From positions 1 to 43,695 of the forward strand of contig LJZT01000031.1 in assembly GCA_001314905.1 (NCBI GenBank): a DNA stretch of 43,695 nt, written 5' to 3'. Every line of letters starts with the position of its first letter. The first letter of the stretch is position 1. The DNA comes from Phormidium sp. OSCR. Lineage in GTDB: Bacteria; Cyanobacteriota; Cyanobacteriia; Cyanobacteriales; Geitlerinemataceae. The notes under the pieces were generated by a model. It was not told where the DNA came from, ran no database searches, and saw nothing but the letters and a program-made list of their open reading frames with translations. The position numbers and the translations under genes are program-made. Below are positions 36,282 through 43,695 of this stretch, one piece after another.

Positions 36282-38867
36282 ATGACCTTCACCTCTAAGC
36301 CGATGTCCACGGATGCTTTGAACGCCAACCTAGAGCGTTCCGAGACCCGAATTCCCCAAAAATCTGGAGTCTTTATTACCGTTCACGGACATTATTATCA
36401 ACCACCGCGAGAAAATCCCTACTTGGATGCCATTGAACGACAACCGAGTGCGAGTCCCTTCCATGACTGGAATGAACGCATCCATGCCGAATGCTATCGC
36501 CCCAATGCCTTTGCTAGAGTTTTGAACGATCGCGGCGAAGTGGTGGAGATTGTCAACAATTACGAATATCTCAGCTTCAACATCGGGCCAACCCTGATGA
36601 ATTGGATTGAACGGCATGATCCCGAAGTCTATGAACGGATTATCGAAGGCGATCGCGGCAGTTGCGATCGCCTCGACGGCCATGGCAATGCGATCGCCCA
36701 AGTTTATAACCACATCATCCTCCCCCTCGCCAACGACCGAGATAAACGGACTCAAATCCGCTGGGGTAAAGCCGACTTCCAAAAACACTTCGGCCGCGAT
36801 CCCGAGGGAATGTGGCTGGCGGAGACGGCCATCGACTATCCTACCGTCGAAGCGTTAATCGAAGAAGGCATCCAATTCGTGGTTCTGGCCCCGTCTCAGG
36901 TGCAACGCTGTCGCCCCCTCGTCACAGAGGACAATCCCAACCCCATCTGGTACGAAGTGGGCGGCGGACAAGTCGATCCCAGTCGTCCTTACCGCTGCTA
37001 TCTCAAAGATGCCCAGGGACGGCCTGACTCAGAACGTCCCTATCTCGATGTCTTCTTCTACGATGGGCCGATTTCGCGGGATATGGGCTTCAACGATGTC
37101 CTCGAAAGTGCCTATAACTTTGCCGGCCGTCTCGAAATTGCCATTCATGGGGATCATCGCCCGGCCCAAATTATCTCCGTCGCCACTGACGGCGAAACCT
37201 TTGGCCACCACAAACGAGATAAAGAAAAATGCGTCGCCTACTGTGTGACTCAGGAATTTCCCAATCGCGGCTGGACTGTCACTAACTTTGCCCATTATCG
37301 CAGTGTCAATCCTCCCACCTGGGAATGTGAACTCAAACCCGTCACCGCCTGGAGTTGTTCTCATGGCGTCGATCGCTGGCAAGATGACTGTGGCTGTGGC
37401 GGCGGTGGGGGAACCCAGCAGCAATGGCGGCGGCCCCTGCGAGATGCCCTCGATTGGGTTCGCGATCGCCTCGAAGGGGTCTACAGCCGCGAAGGGGGCC
37501 GCCTACTGCGAGATCCCTGGACAGCCCGCGATGAATATATCAGCATTTTGGGCGATCGCAGCCGCGAGAATGTCGCTGAGTTCTTACGTCGCCATCAAGT
37601 CCGAGAACTCACCGCCAGCGAACAAATTGACGCCCTACGACTGCTGGAAATGCAGCGTCATACCCTGCTGATGTACACCAGTTGCGGCTGGTTCTTTGAG
37701 GAGATCTCCCGTCCCGAGGGAACCCAAATTCTCCGCTATGCCGCTCGGGCCATTGAACTAGCCGGCCAAGTCACCGGCCAAGACATCGAACCGGAGTTCA
37801 TCGCCCAACTGGCCGCCGCCCCCTCCAATGTGCCGTTCTTCGGTGATGGGGCCGCCGTCTATCGCCATAACGTCAAACCCAACCAGGTCAGCATCGAACA
37901 GATTGCCGCTCATTATGCCATCAGTTCCCTGTTTAAGACCTATCAACCCGAACATCGCGTCTATTGCTACCAAGCCCGACAACTCGACTATCAACTGCAA
38001 CGGCTCGGAACCCTCACCCTGGCTGTCGGCCAAGCCGAGTTTAGTTCCGAAATCACCTGGGAGTCCGTGCATCTCACCTTTGCGGTCTTACATTTAGGCG
38101 GCCTCGACTTCCATTGCTGTATCCAGCCGTTTTCCGGTCGCCTGGAATACCGCAAGATGAAAGAAGCCCTCTTTGCGGCCCTAGAGTCCGCCAGTGCTGC
38201 TCAAACCATTCTGGCCATGAACCGTCACCTTGATGGCCAAACCTTTGGCCTGTCGGATCTGTTCGCCGAAGAAGAAGAACGGATTATTCACCAATTAGAA
38301 CGGCAAACCCTGCAACGGCTCGATCGCCTCTATGGGCAAGTCTATCGCGACAATTACGGCGTTCTCAAAGCCCTGCAACGCAATCATCTCAACGTTCCCC
38401 GAGAACTTCAGGTCGCCGCTGATATTGCCCTGAATCGACGCTGTTTAGAGGCAGTTCGCGGTTTGGTGCAACAACTGAACACCTTGGCTGAACAGCCGAC
38501 AAAACAAGACTATTGGATGGAACTGACCGCCATTGCCATCGAAGCCCAAACCATGAACTGTCATCTCAAGGTTCCCGAGGCGAAACAGTCCTTGGAACAG
38601 CTTATTTGGCGATCGCTGTGGCATTTGCTGCATACCAGCGACGATGAGTTGGGCGACCTGACTCGGGATGAGCGTATTGCCCAAATTACCAACTTGGTCC
38701 AGATTGGTGAGACCCTACAACTGGGGCTGGCTCTCGATCGCGTCCAGGAACTCTATTACGACTGGCTCAAAGGGGCCATCGCCGACAATAGCCTGCAACC
38801 GGGCGATCGCGATCTCCTGCAACTCGGCCAGATTCTCAAAGTCGATACTCACATTTGGCTGAGTTAG
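36282..38867 (+). CDS. GH57-family protein with DUF3536 region
   Basis: The 861-aa product has an N-terminal GH57 (alpha-glucan hydrolase/transferase) barrel: HGHYYQPPREN (about 34-44), the putative nucleophile Glu181 in GMWLAETA, and the likely acid Asp303 in ATDGETFGHH. A Cys-rich linker follows (CSHGVDRWQDDCGCGGGGG, about 357-375) and then a long helical C-terminal DUF3536 region. The family is common in cyanobacteria; members are thought to act on alpha-1,4-glucans, but the exact reaction is unproven. There is no signal peptide, so it is cytoplasmic. I keep the ATG at 36282; Met8 is an alternative, and neither has a clear ribosome binding site. It is convergent with the E2 gene. Confidence 0.93.
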   Translation: MTFTSKPMSTDALNANLERSETRIPQKSGVFITVHGHYYQPPRENPYLDAIERQPSASPFHDWNERIHAECYRPNAFARVLNDRGEVVEIVNNYEYLSFNIGPTLMNWIERHDPEVYERIIEGDRGSCDRLDGHGNAIAQVYNHIILPLANDRDKRTQIRWGKADFQKHFGRDPEGMWLAETAIDYPTVEALIEEGIQFVVLAPSQVQRCRPLVTEDNPNPIWYEVGGGQVDPSRPYRCYLKDAQGRPDSERPYLDVFFYDGPISRDMGFNDVLESAYNFAGRLEIAIHGDHRPAQIISVATDGETFGHHKRDKEKCVAYCVTQEFPNRGWTVTNFAHYRSVNPPTWECELKPVTAWSCSHGVDRWQDDCGCGGGGGTQQQWRRPLRDALDWVRDRLEGVYSREGGRLLRDPWTARDEYISILGDRSRENVAEFLRRHQVRELTASEQIDALRLLEMQRHTLLMYTSCGWFFEEISRPEGTQILRYAARAIELAGQVTGQDIEPEFIAQLAAAPSNVPFFGDGAAVYRHNVKPNQVSIEQIAAHYAISSLFKTYQPEHRVYCYQARQLDYQLQRLGTLTLAVGQAEFSSEITWESVHLTFAVLHLGGLDFHCCIQPFSGRLEYRKMKEALFAALESASAAQTILAMNRHLDGQTFGLSDLFAEEEERIIHQLERQTLQRLDRLYGQVYRDNYGVLKALQRNHLNVPRELQVAADIALNRRCLEAVRGLVQQLNTLAEQPTKQDYWMELTAIAIEAQTMNCHLKVPEAKQSLEQLIWRSLWHLLHTSDDELGDLTRDERIAQITNLVQIGETLQLGLALDRVQELYYDWLKGAIADNSLQPGDRDLLQLGQILKVDTHIWLS

Positions 38868-38881
38868 GGACGCTCTCGGGT

Positions 38882-38904
38882 GGGTGGGCCAAATCGGCCC
38901 ACCC
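38882..38904. terminator. GC-rich hairpin between convergent genes
   Basis: GGGTGGGCC (38882-38890) and GGCCCACCC (38896-38904) form a perfect 9-bp stem with a 5-nt loop, 14 bp after the GH57 stop. No T-run follows on either strand, so termination is likely but unproven. Confidence 0.6.
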
Positions 38905-38918
38905 CATCTGCATCGAAC

Positions 38919-38948
38919 TACAGGGTCAGCGATTACAGGGTCAGCGAT
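38919..38948. repeat. 15-bp tandem duplication over the E2 stop codon
   Basis: TACAGGGTCAGCGAT occurs twice in a row. On the minus strand the first copy encodes the last residues SLTL and the stop, and the second repeats SLTL and a stop just downstream. Confidence 0.9.
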
Positions 38949-40228
38949 TGAGGATTGGTTTCAATCAACTGAGCCAAATCCTTCAGGAACGCCGCTGCAT
39001 CAGCACCATAAATAATCCGGTGATCACAGCTAATGTTCACTTGCATCTGACGTTTAACCCCCATTAAGCCGTCATCCGTGGCCACCACCTGGGGACGAGA
39101 CGCACCAATGGCCAAAATTGACCCCTGGCCGGGAGGAAGAATGGCATCAAAGCGATCGACCCCAAACATCCCTAAGTTCGATAGCGTAAAGGTGCCACTG
39201 TTGTATTCCTCGGGTTGGAGTTGCTTACTACGCGATCGCGCCACCAGGTCCTTCCAGCTACGGGACAGGGAATAAATATCCACTTGGTCTGCATTTTGCA
39301 GAACCGGCGTAATCAAGCCCCCATCGGGCATTGCTACCGCCACAGACACGTTAATACTGCTGTTATAGCGCACCCCTTGCTCCGTGTAACTGGCATAGAG
39401 TCGGGGGTGTTTTGTCAGAGTGACCGCCACCGCTTTGGCCAACAGGCCCGTCATCGTCACCCCTTTGGACTTGATTTGTTTATAAAGATGATCCAGAGCA
39501 TCCGTGGTGATGGTATAGCCCACTCGGAACACCGGCACCGATAAACTGGCGTTCATATTCCGCACCACAGCCCCTTCCAGGGTATTGAAGGGAACCACCT
39601 GGCCGGGGGTAATCGCCGGGGCAGGACTCGGGGCTGGAGCCGTTGTCGCCGCCGTCATAGGAACGGGGGCAGCCGCCGGAGCAGCGGGCATCACTGGGGT
39701 CACGGTCGGCGCAGACACCGGCTGTCCGGCGGCCTGTTGCACATCTTCGGCCACAATCCGACCGTAGGGACCACTCCCTTGCAGGTTGCTCAGGTCAACG
39801 TTGAGTTCTTTGGCCAGTTTCCGGGCGCGAGGAGAAGCCACGGTGCGACCACTGGGACCACGGCTAGAGCCGTTTTGACTCGTAGCCGCCGCAACAGGTG
39901 CAGGCTCTGGAGTGGCGGCCGGAGTTGGGGCCGCTGAGGCGGAGGAACTGTGCTGTTGTGCTTTCTTCTGAACTTCGGGAATATCTGCTTCCGTCTCCGC
40001 TAGCAGTGCGATGGTGCTACCGACTGGGGCAACTTCACCGTCACCGACTAGGATGGCGGCTAAGTAACCGTCATAAAAGGATTCAACATCCATATCGGCT
40101 TTGTCGGATTCAACGACAACAACCGTCTCACCTTTGTCCACTTTGTCGCCGGTGGCTTTCGTCCAAGAGACGATTTTGCCTTCGGTCATGGTGGAACTGA
40201 GGGCGGGCATGAAAATTTCGTGGCTCAT
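38933..40228 (-). CDS. pdhC: Dihydrolipoamide acetyltransferase (E2) of pyruvate dehydrogenase
   Basis: This 431-aa E2 moves the acetyl group from E1 to CoA. It has one lipoyl domain (1-77, lipoyl Lys43 in ESDKADMDVE), an Ala/Pro-rich linker, an E1/E3-binding domain (about 130-165, ASPRARKLAKELNVDLSNL), a second long Ala/Pro linker and the catalytic domain (about 200-431) with CDHRIIYGADAAAFL near the end. The start is the ATG at 40228 (MSHEIFMPALSSTM). The upstream extension to 40369 is encoded by heptamer repeats and is not protein. The genes for the other subunits are not adjacent, as usual in cyanobacteria. The last codons lie in a tandem duplication. Confidence 0.95.
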   Translation of the reverse strand: MSHEIFMPALSSTMTEGKIVSWTKATGDKVDKGETVVVVESDKADMDVESFYDGYLAAILVGDGEVAPVGSTIALLAETEADIPEVQKKAQQHSSSASAAPTPAATPEPAPVAAATSQNGSSRGPSGRTVASPRARKLAKELNVDLSNLQGSGPYGRIVAEDVQQAAGQPVSAPTVTPVMPAAPAAAPVPMTAATTAPAPSPAPAITPGQVVPFNTLEGAVVRNMNASLSVPVFRVGYTITTDALDHLYKQIKSKGVTMTGLLAKAVAVTLTKHPRLYASYTEQGVRYNSSINVSVAVAMPDGGLITPVLQNADQVDIYSLSRSWKDLVARSRSKQLQPEEYNSGTFTLSNLGMFGVDRFDAILPPGQGSILAIGASRPQVVATDDGLMGVKRQMQVNISCDHRIIYGADAAAFLKDLAQLIETNPQSLTL

Positions 40229-40299
40229 AGGGGGCGTACCGCGCTCTACATTCGTATAGTCTGCAAATATCCAAAGATACCATATTGGGGAGGGGGCAA

Positions 40300-40362
40300 G
40301 AATAGTGAATAGTGAATAGGGAATAGTGAATAGGGAACAGGGAATAGGGAATAGGGAACGGG
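40300..40362. repeat. Heptamer STRR, GAATAGT/GAATAGG/GAACAGG
   Basis: About nine 7-bp units of the GGGAATA/GTGAATA/GGGAACA kind lie between the E2 start and the terminator of the PEP-CTERM gene. They stay in frame with the E2 gene only by chance, since seven is not a multiple of three. Confidence 0.92.
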
Positions 40363-40367
40363 GCAAC

Positions 40368-40397
40368 AAAAAACAGACGCAGCGTCGCTGCGTCTGT
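40368..40397 (-). terminator. Strong intrinsic terminator of the PEP-CTERM gene
   Basis: ACAGACGCAGCG (40373-40384) and CGCTGCGTCTGT (40386-40397) form a perfect 12-bp inverted repeat with a 1-nt centre. On the minus strand it is followed by six T (40368-40373). Confidence 0.92.
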
Positions 40398-40451
40398 TGG
40401 AAGTTCCTTTTTGGTTTGCCTTACGGCGGTGATGGGTTAAACGCGTCTGGT

Positions 40452-41333
40452 CTAGGCGTGGCGTTCCCGTTTGCGGTTGAGCATGACGCCACCGACGGCC
40501 AACAAACCTAAAATAGAAGCCGGTTCAGGGACGGATTCGGGGTCAACATCGGCAGAGGCTAAATTGCCTGCCATGGCCATGCCATCGTTGATACATTCAG
40601 CGAAGATGTGAGCAATGAAGTCACCGCTGGGCAGTAAACTGCGATCAAAGCTAAAGCCAAAGGTTTCGCTGCCAACGCCACCTTTGCCAGCAAAATCTAA
40701 TCCTAAGGATGTCAGTGCCGTGGCTTCGAGCATATTGATGCCACCAACCCGTTCTCCTGAGGCGATCGAGGTCGTAACTTGGTGTTTGCCATTAATACCG
40801 GATTGCCAGTAGGCATCATCGCTTTCAAGGTCGGCCATGTTCGCACCGTCTCCGAGACGATTAACCGTGTTGGCATGATGGGTTAAATGGTCGAATCCCG
40901 AGTTTTGCGCAGCAACGTTGGTGCCGGTGACGTTTTGATAGACTCCAGCTTCGCTGACACCGCTGTTAGTACGGTTGGCAAAGTTAATGGCGAAAAGATT
41001 GCCATCAGCATCGTCTAAGCCATCACCAGTGAAGTTGAAGAACAAGTCCCCATAGCTGATAACACCATCATTAGCATAGCCGGAGTTAGCACCATCGAGA
41101 CCGAGGTTGGAGTTCATGCCGATGTAGACTTGGCCGTCTTTCTCCATCATGGCCATGCCATAGAACTCAAAGGCACTGTCGGACCCTACAATACCACCGA
41201 TTTGGTGACCATCGGTGGAGGAGTCCATTGCATAGTTCCACTGAGCCATGGATGGGTTGACGCCTAAACTCAAAGACGCCAGGGTGAATCCGGCGGTGAT
41301 GAGAGAGGTTTTGGTTAGAAAATTAGTATTCAT
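40452..41333 (-). CDS. PEP-CTERM surface protein, XDD3-like
   Basis: The 293-aa product has a signal peptide (1-31, cleavage after SMAQ-type site) and a secreted domain rich in Asp, Asn and Gly. The domain starts WNYAMDSSTDGHQIGG and has the phrase FEFYGMAMMEKDGQVYIGMNSNL. The C-terminal sorting signal is VPEPASILGLLAVGGVMLNRKRERHA: the PEP motif, one TM helix and a basic tail. This layout means export, recognition by exosortase and release or anchoring at the surface. I recall similar proteins as the XDD3 exosortase-dependent family, with moderate certainty. The start is the ATG at 41333; the longer frame to 41510 is not signal-peptide-like. A strong terminator follows the stop. Confidence 0.88.
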   Translation of the reverse strand: MNTNFLTKTSLITAGFTLASLSLGVNPSMAQWNYAMDSSTDGHQIGGIVGSDSAFEFYGMAMMEKDGQVYIGMNSNLGLDGANSGYANDGVISYGDLFFNFTGDGLDDADGNLFAINFANRTNSGVSEAGVYQNVTGTNVAAQNSGFDHLTHHANTVNRLGDGANMADLESDDAYWQSGINGKHQVTTSIASGERVGGINMLEATALTSLGLDFAGKGGVGSETFGFSFDRSLLPSGDFIAHIFAECINDGMAMAGNLASADVDPESVPEPASILGLLAVGGVMLNRKRERHA

Positions 41334-41869
41334 AGTCAAGTCCTGGGTGGTTTTATCTTTGTCTGTACGCGATTCTGAACTAGGTCGTTTTCCCTGATGT
41401 CTACAATCTATTCCTAGGCAGAGTAGGAAGCAAGGAACATTGATAGTCTTGTTTAAGTCTTCATCTAAAAATGCCTTTTTTGAAGTTTGTGTAAAGATTG
41501 GTTGGCTCATTTTAGTTTGGAACAGTCAGTCTAGAAAAGCAATATTTCAGTGTAATTACTAATAGTAACTTACGTGTAATTACGCAATTAAGAGTTTTGG
41601 GTCTGCCAGGTTATAGCAAGTTGCCAGGTTTGACGGTTTGTCATACTAAAATACAGTCAGTATGTTTCAGTATTCTTCTTGATATTTTTTTATCATTTGA
41701 TTCTTATTTATAAATATTTTGAATAACGAATAGGGTAGATAGAGGAAATTATTGACAATCGCTGCCACTCTGTCGCCACTCCACAGAGCCAAAATCCCTA
41801 GCTATAGCTCTACGTGTAAACTCTTAAATACGCATAGTATTTTTTAAAAAATACGTGTATATACGTAAA
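41334..41869. promoter_or_regulatory. Repeat-rich, AT-rich upstream region of the PEP-CTERM gene
   Basis: Direct repeats stand out: TGTAATTAC at 41551-41559 and 41575-41583; TGCCAGGTT at 41604-41612 and 41622-41630 (18 bp apart); TACGTGTA at 41571-41578, 41811-41818 and 41852-41859. TACGCAAT, TACGCATA and TACGTAAA occur nearby. CATACT/AGTATG (about 41642-41664) is an inverted repeat. The region is far richer in A and T than the coding DNA. It looks like a large regulatory region, but no known factor site is recognised. Confidence 0.45.
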
Positions 41870-42052
41870 TCAATCCTCCCCAGTCAAGACGAGACCGGGA
41901 AAACCCGCGCCTTGAGAAGCGTTGCGCAAAGGAAGCGATTGTGATCTCGATCTATCTGCAACCCCAGGATCTATCACCCAGACGGTTGGGTAACTGTCAC
42001 GAGTCTTGGGGATAACAATCAACTCAGGACAGGGTTTAGATCGTCGCGCCAT
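41870..42052 (-). CDS. Doubtful small protein (60 aa)
   Basis: A 60-aa frame (MARRSKPCPELIVIPKTRD...) is open on the minus strand just inside the long AT-rich gap, and local base composition returns to the coding norm here. It has no recognisable domain, TM segment or signal peptide, and no good ribosome binding site. A longer frame to 42112 would overlap the next, divergent gene. It may be a small gene, a gene remnant, or chance. Confidence 0.25.
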   Translation of the reverse strand: MARRSKPCPELIVIPKTRDSYPTVWVIDPGVADRSRSQSLPLRNASQGAGFPGLVLTGED

Positions 42053-42097
42053 CTTAGATAGACCCAGATAATAAAGACAGTTGAATTGAGAAGCGCG

Positions 42098-42367
42098 ATG
42101 AATCCCTTGCAATCTATGAATCTATCTGGCTCGGGTCAGCCCTTAGGCCCGAAAGCCTCCTTTGACTTACGAACGCAACTGCAAAGCCTATTGTGGTCTG
42201 TGGAATTGCTGGAATTGCGGTTAGAGCAGGATGTGATGCTACAGATGAACCGAGATGCTTTGTTGCACGAGATCGAACAAGTCCGCAACACCATCGAGGC
42301 GACTTGTAATACCTGCGATCGCCTCAGCTATACCTCCGACACCCTGCTCGGGACTTCGTCTCCATGA
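42098..42367 (+). CDS. Small helical protein resembling a histidine-kinase DHp hairpin, without the His
   Basis: The 89-aa product contains SFDLRTQLQSLLWSVELLEL (21-40) and then, after a turn, ALLHEIEQVRNTIEATCNTCDRLS (about 58-81). The two helices and the first motif resemble the H-box hairpin of sensor kinases (SHELRTPLxxILGxLELL), but the phospho-acceptor position is Phe22. There is no ATPase domain. The ATG at 42098 has no strong ribosome site; a TTG at 42086 is an alternative. A related small protein that keeps the His follows 217 bp downstream. It may be a dimerisation partner or decoy for a kinase. The similarity is judged by eye. Confidence 0.65.
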   Translation: MNPLQSMNLSGSGQPLGPKASFDLRTQLQSLLWSVELLELRLEQDVMLQMNRDALLHEIEQVRNTIEATCNTCDRLSYTSDTLLGTSSP

Positions 42368-42476
42368 GCGATCGCCTCCCATGAGACTCATCTTCAAGGC
42401 CGTTACAGAAATGTCCTTGCCCATGATTTTCTACGGATTTCGATGAGTGATATCAGTATTTACACTGATAAAACGA

Positions 42477-42505
42477 TTGAATTTACCCCATATCTTGCGT
42501 AGAAT
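42477..42505 (+). promoter_or_regulatory. Promoter upstream of the H-box protein and rph
   Basis: TTGAAT (42477-42482) and TAGAAT (42500-42505) are separated by 17 bp, a good sigma-70-type match. Transcription would start near 42512, about 73 nt before the ATG at 42585. An ATCAGT/ACTGAT hairpin (about 42452-42469) followed by AAAA lies just upstream. Confidence 0.6.
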
Positions 42506-42584
42506 CACGAATATTTCGAGCCTCGTTCAACTGAGTTCTCTCGCAGATTTCTCCAATTGACTCCTAAGCGACCCCTACCGACCT

Positions 42585-42812
42585 ATGTTGTACTCTAGTT
42601 TGCCCATCATGACCGAGCCTTCATCGCGTCAACCCCAGTCCGAGTTGCCATTGGAACAGACCCATGAGTTCCGTAACTCCCTAAACACTATCTTCATGTC
42701 CCTCGAACTGCTCAAAGATGACAGCATTGATGACGAGGAACGGCAGAGTTACCTCAACTTCATCCGAGCTGCCGCCGAGCAAATGAAAACAATTCTCGAC
42801 CAGGCCCGGTAA
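42585..42812 (+). CDS. Small orphan H-box (DHp-like) protein with conserved His
   Basis: The 75-aa product reads QTHEFRNSLNTIFMSLELLKDD (core 27-46) followed by a second helix DEERQSYLNFIRAAAEQMKTILDQ. The motif H27-E28-F-R-N-S-L matches the kinase H-box HELRxPL with His and Glu kept. There is no catalytic ATPase domain, so it could be a free-standing phosphotransfer or dimerisation module. A Met at 42609 (MTEPSSRQ) is an equally likely start. It lies 66 bp upstream of rph on the same strand, behind a good promoter, so the two are probably cotranscribed. Function unknown; the DHp similarity is an inference from motif and length. Confidence 0.7.
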   Translation: MLYSSLPIMTEPSSRQPQSELPLEQTHEFRNSLNTIFMSLELLKDDSIDDEERQSYLNFIRAAAEQMKTILDQAR

Positions 42813-42877
42813 ATCGGGGATATCTCAACCCAGATTTCGTGGCATCATACTCCCAGACGATTTTCCTAACTTGACTT

Positions 42878-43618
42878 ATGCCCTGGCAACGTCCCGATGG
42901 TCGCGCCCCGGATCACTTGCGTCCCATTCAATTCGATCTCAACTTCACGGATTTTGCCACCAGTTCCGTTCTGGCTCATTCGGGCAAAACTCAGGTTCTC
43001 TGTACCGTTACCATTGAACCGGGTGTTCCCCGATTTCTCAAAGACAGTGGCCAGGGCTGGCTGACGGCGGAATACCGGATGCTTCCGAGTGCAACGCCGC
43101 AACGCCAACGACGAGAATTGCTGAAACTCTCCGGGCGCACTCAAGAGATTCAACGTTTGATTGGCCGGAGTTTACGAGCTGCGGTGGATCTGACGGCTCT
43201 TGGCGAGCGAACCCTTTTGATTGATGCCGATGTTCTGCAAGCCGACGCGGGAACTCGCACCACGGCCATTACGGGGTCTTGGCTGGCCCTAGCCTTAGCT
43301 CTCGATCGCCTCGTCCAAGCCGGGGAGTTGGAGCGTTCTCCTCTGACTCATGCGATCGCCGCTGTTTCCGTCGGCCTGATTGAAGGACAAGCACTTCTGG
43401 ACCTAAAATATGAGGAGGACGTGGCCGCTGATGTGGATTTGAATGTGGTGATGACCGATCAACTTGAGGCGATCGAGATTCAAGGTACAGCCGAATCCGG
43501 CAGCTTCTCCCGTTCTCAACTGAATGCTTTACTCGATTTAGCTGAGCAAGGAATTAAACAACTCCTCGACGCTCAAAAAGAGGCCCTATCAAGTCAAGGG
43601 TTAGTTAACAGCATCTAA
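42878..43618 (+). CDS. rph: Ribonuclease PH
   Basis: This 246-aa phosphorolytic exonuclease trims the 3' ends of tRNA precursors using inorganic phosphate. The family motifs are complete: [13 protein letters not shown] near the start, [46 protein letters not shown] with the phosphate-binding Thr/Arg, and the acidic metal site [16 protein letters not shown]. The length is normal. The ATG at 42878 is the family start (MPWQRPDGR). It probably shares a transcript with the small H-box protein upstream. The enzyme is a cytoplasmic ring hexamer. Confidence 0.97.
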   Translation: MPWQRPDGRAPDHLRPIQFDLNFTDFATSSVLAHSGKTQVLCTVTIEPGVPRFLKDSGQGWLTAEYRMLPSATPQRQRRELLKLSGRTQEIQRLIGRSLRAAVDLTALGERTLLIDADVLQADAGTRTTAITGSWLALALALDRLVQAGELERSPLTHAIAAVSVGLIEGQALLDLKYEEDVAADVDLNVVMTDQLEAIEIQGTAESGSFSRSQLNALLDLAEQGIKQLLDAQKEALSSQGLVNSI

Positions 43619-43640
43619 TTTATTTACATTTACTCACAAA

Positions 43641-43661
43641 CACTAACAGCATATGTTAGTG
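43641..43661. promoter_or_regulatory. Operator-like inverted repeat at window end
   Basis: CACTAACA (43641-43648) and TGTTAGTG (43654-43661) are perfect 8-bp arms around 5 bp. They lie immediately upstream of a new ATG at 43669, and GTTAGTA recurs inside its first codons. The arrangement suggests an autoregulated gene. No T-run makes it a terminator for rph. Confidence 0.5.
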
Positions 43662-43668
43662 TGATGAC

Positions 43669-43695
43669 ATGACGTTAGTACCCCTTCGCAAAGCC
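43669..43695 (+). CDS. Start of a truncated reading frame at the window edge
   Basis: ATG at 43669 opens a frame of nine codons (MTLVPLRKA) that runs off the window. It is too short to identify. The palindrome directly before it is typical of small autoregulated genes such as antitoxins or repressors, but this is a guess. Confidence 0.35.

Noticed and set aside
40229-40369. Extended N-terminus of the E2 protein.
   Set aside because: It is encoded by a heptamer array. The lipoyl domain starts right after the ATG at 40228.
41870-42112. A transposase remnant in the long gap before the H-box genes.
   Set aside because: No catalytic motif or terminal inverted repeat. The 60-codon part is kept only as a doubtful small gene.

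Overview
The window is a 43.7 kb chromosomal segment of a cyanobacterium, most likely a filamentous non-heterocystous (Oscillatoriales-type) one. The evidence is psbK (photosystem II) next to tgt, the very frequent GCGATCGC (HIP1) octamer, a fused thiO-thiG gene, a SLH-domain porin, a PEP-CTERM surface protein, and intergenic heptamer tandem repeats (GGGAACA/GGGAATA/GAGGCAA type) of the cyanobacterial STRR kind. The genus is an inference. I see no rRNA, tRNA, CRISPR array, phage gene or insertion sequence.

Layout. 1-1.6 kb: heptamer repeat, psbK with its own terminator and promoter, and tgt, all on the minus strand. 1.8-5.0 kb: an unrecognised 422-aa protein, a GTPase with a hydrophobic C-terminal domain, and a nucleotidyltransferase broken by one stop codon. 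5.0-9.7 kb, minus strand: cytoplasmic alpha-amylase, small membrane protein, ThiO-ThiG, a proline-rich one-TM protein, and a 2Fe-2S ferredoxin. 9.8-13.4 kb, plus strand: citramalate synthase and the porin. 13.5-15.6 kb: a metallo-beta-lactamase-fold protein and an M50-like membrane protein, divergent with start codons 5 bp apart and both lacking key metal ligands. 15.9-19.8 kb: trmFO, a small unknown, phosphoglucomutase, and a single cyclic-nucleotide-binding-fold protein.

20.1-30.9 kb is the most distinctive part. It is a tightly packed six-gene plus-strand unit: a PpiC-like foldase, a HlyB/HetC-like ABC exporter with a cNMP-like domain and a degenerate C39 domain, a HlyD-like fusion protein, and three large polytopic membrane proteins, the last of DUF2079 type, each with an acidic residue soon after its first TM segment as in GT-C glycosyltransferases. 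The junctions are a 4-nt overlap, a 76-nt gap, a 1-nt gap, a 21-nt gap and a 14-nt overlap, with a structured leader before and a terminator after. I read this as a candidate type I secretion system coupled to membrane glycosyl transfer. Its substrate is not in the window.

31.1-35.9 kb, minus strand: proline-rich membrane protein, Ser/Thr kinase, folate/biopterin-type transporter, and Ca2+/H+ exchanger. 36.3-43.6 kb: a GH57/DUF3536 protein, the pyruvate dehydrogenase E2, a PEP-CTERM surface protein with a long repeat-rich upstream region, two small proteins resembling isolated histidine-kinase dimerisation hairpins (one with the His, one without), and RNase PH. The window ends in a palindrome followed by the first nine codons of another reading frame.

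Several genes touch storage-glucan metabolism (amylase, phosphoglucomutase, GH57), but they are scattered and not one operon. Translation starts were moved inward from the longest reading frame where repeats, hairpins or ribosome binding sites argued for it.
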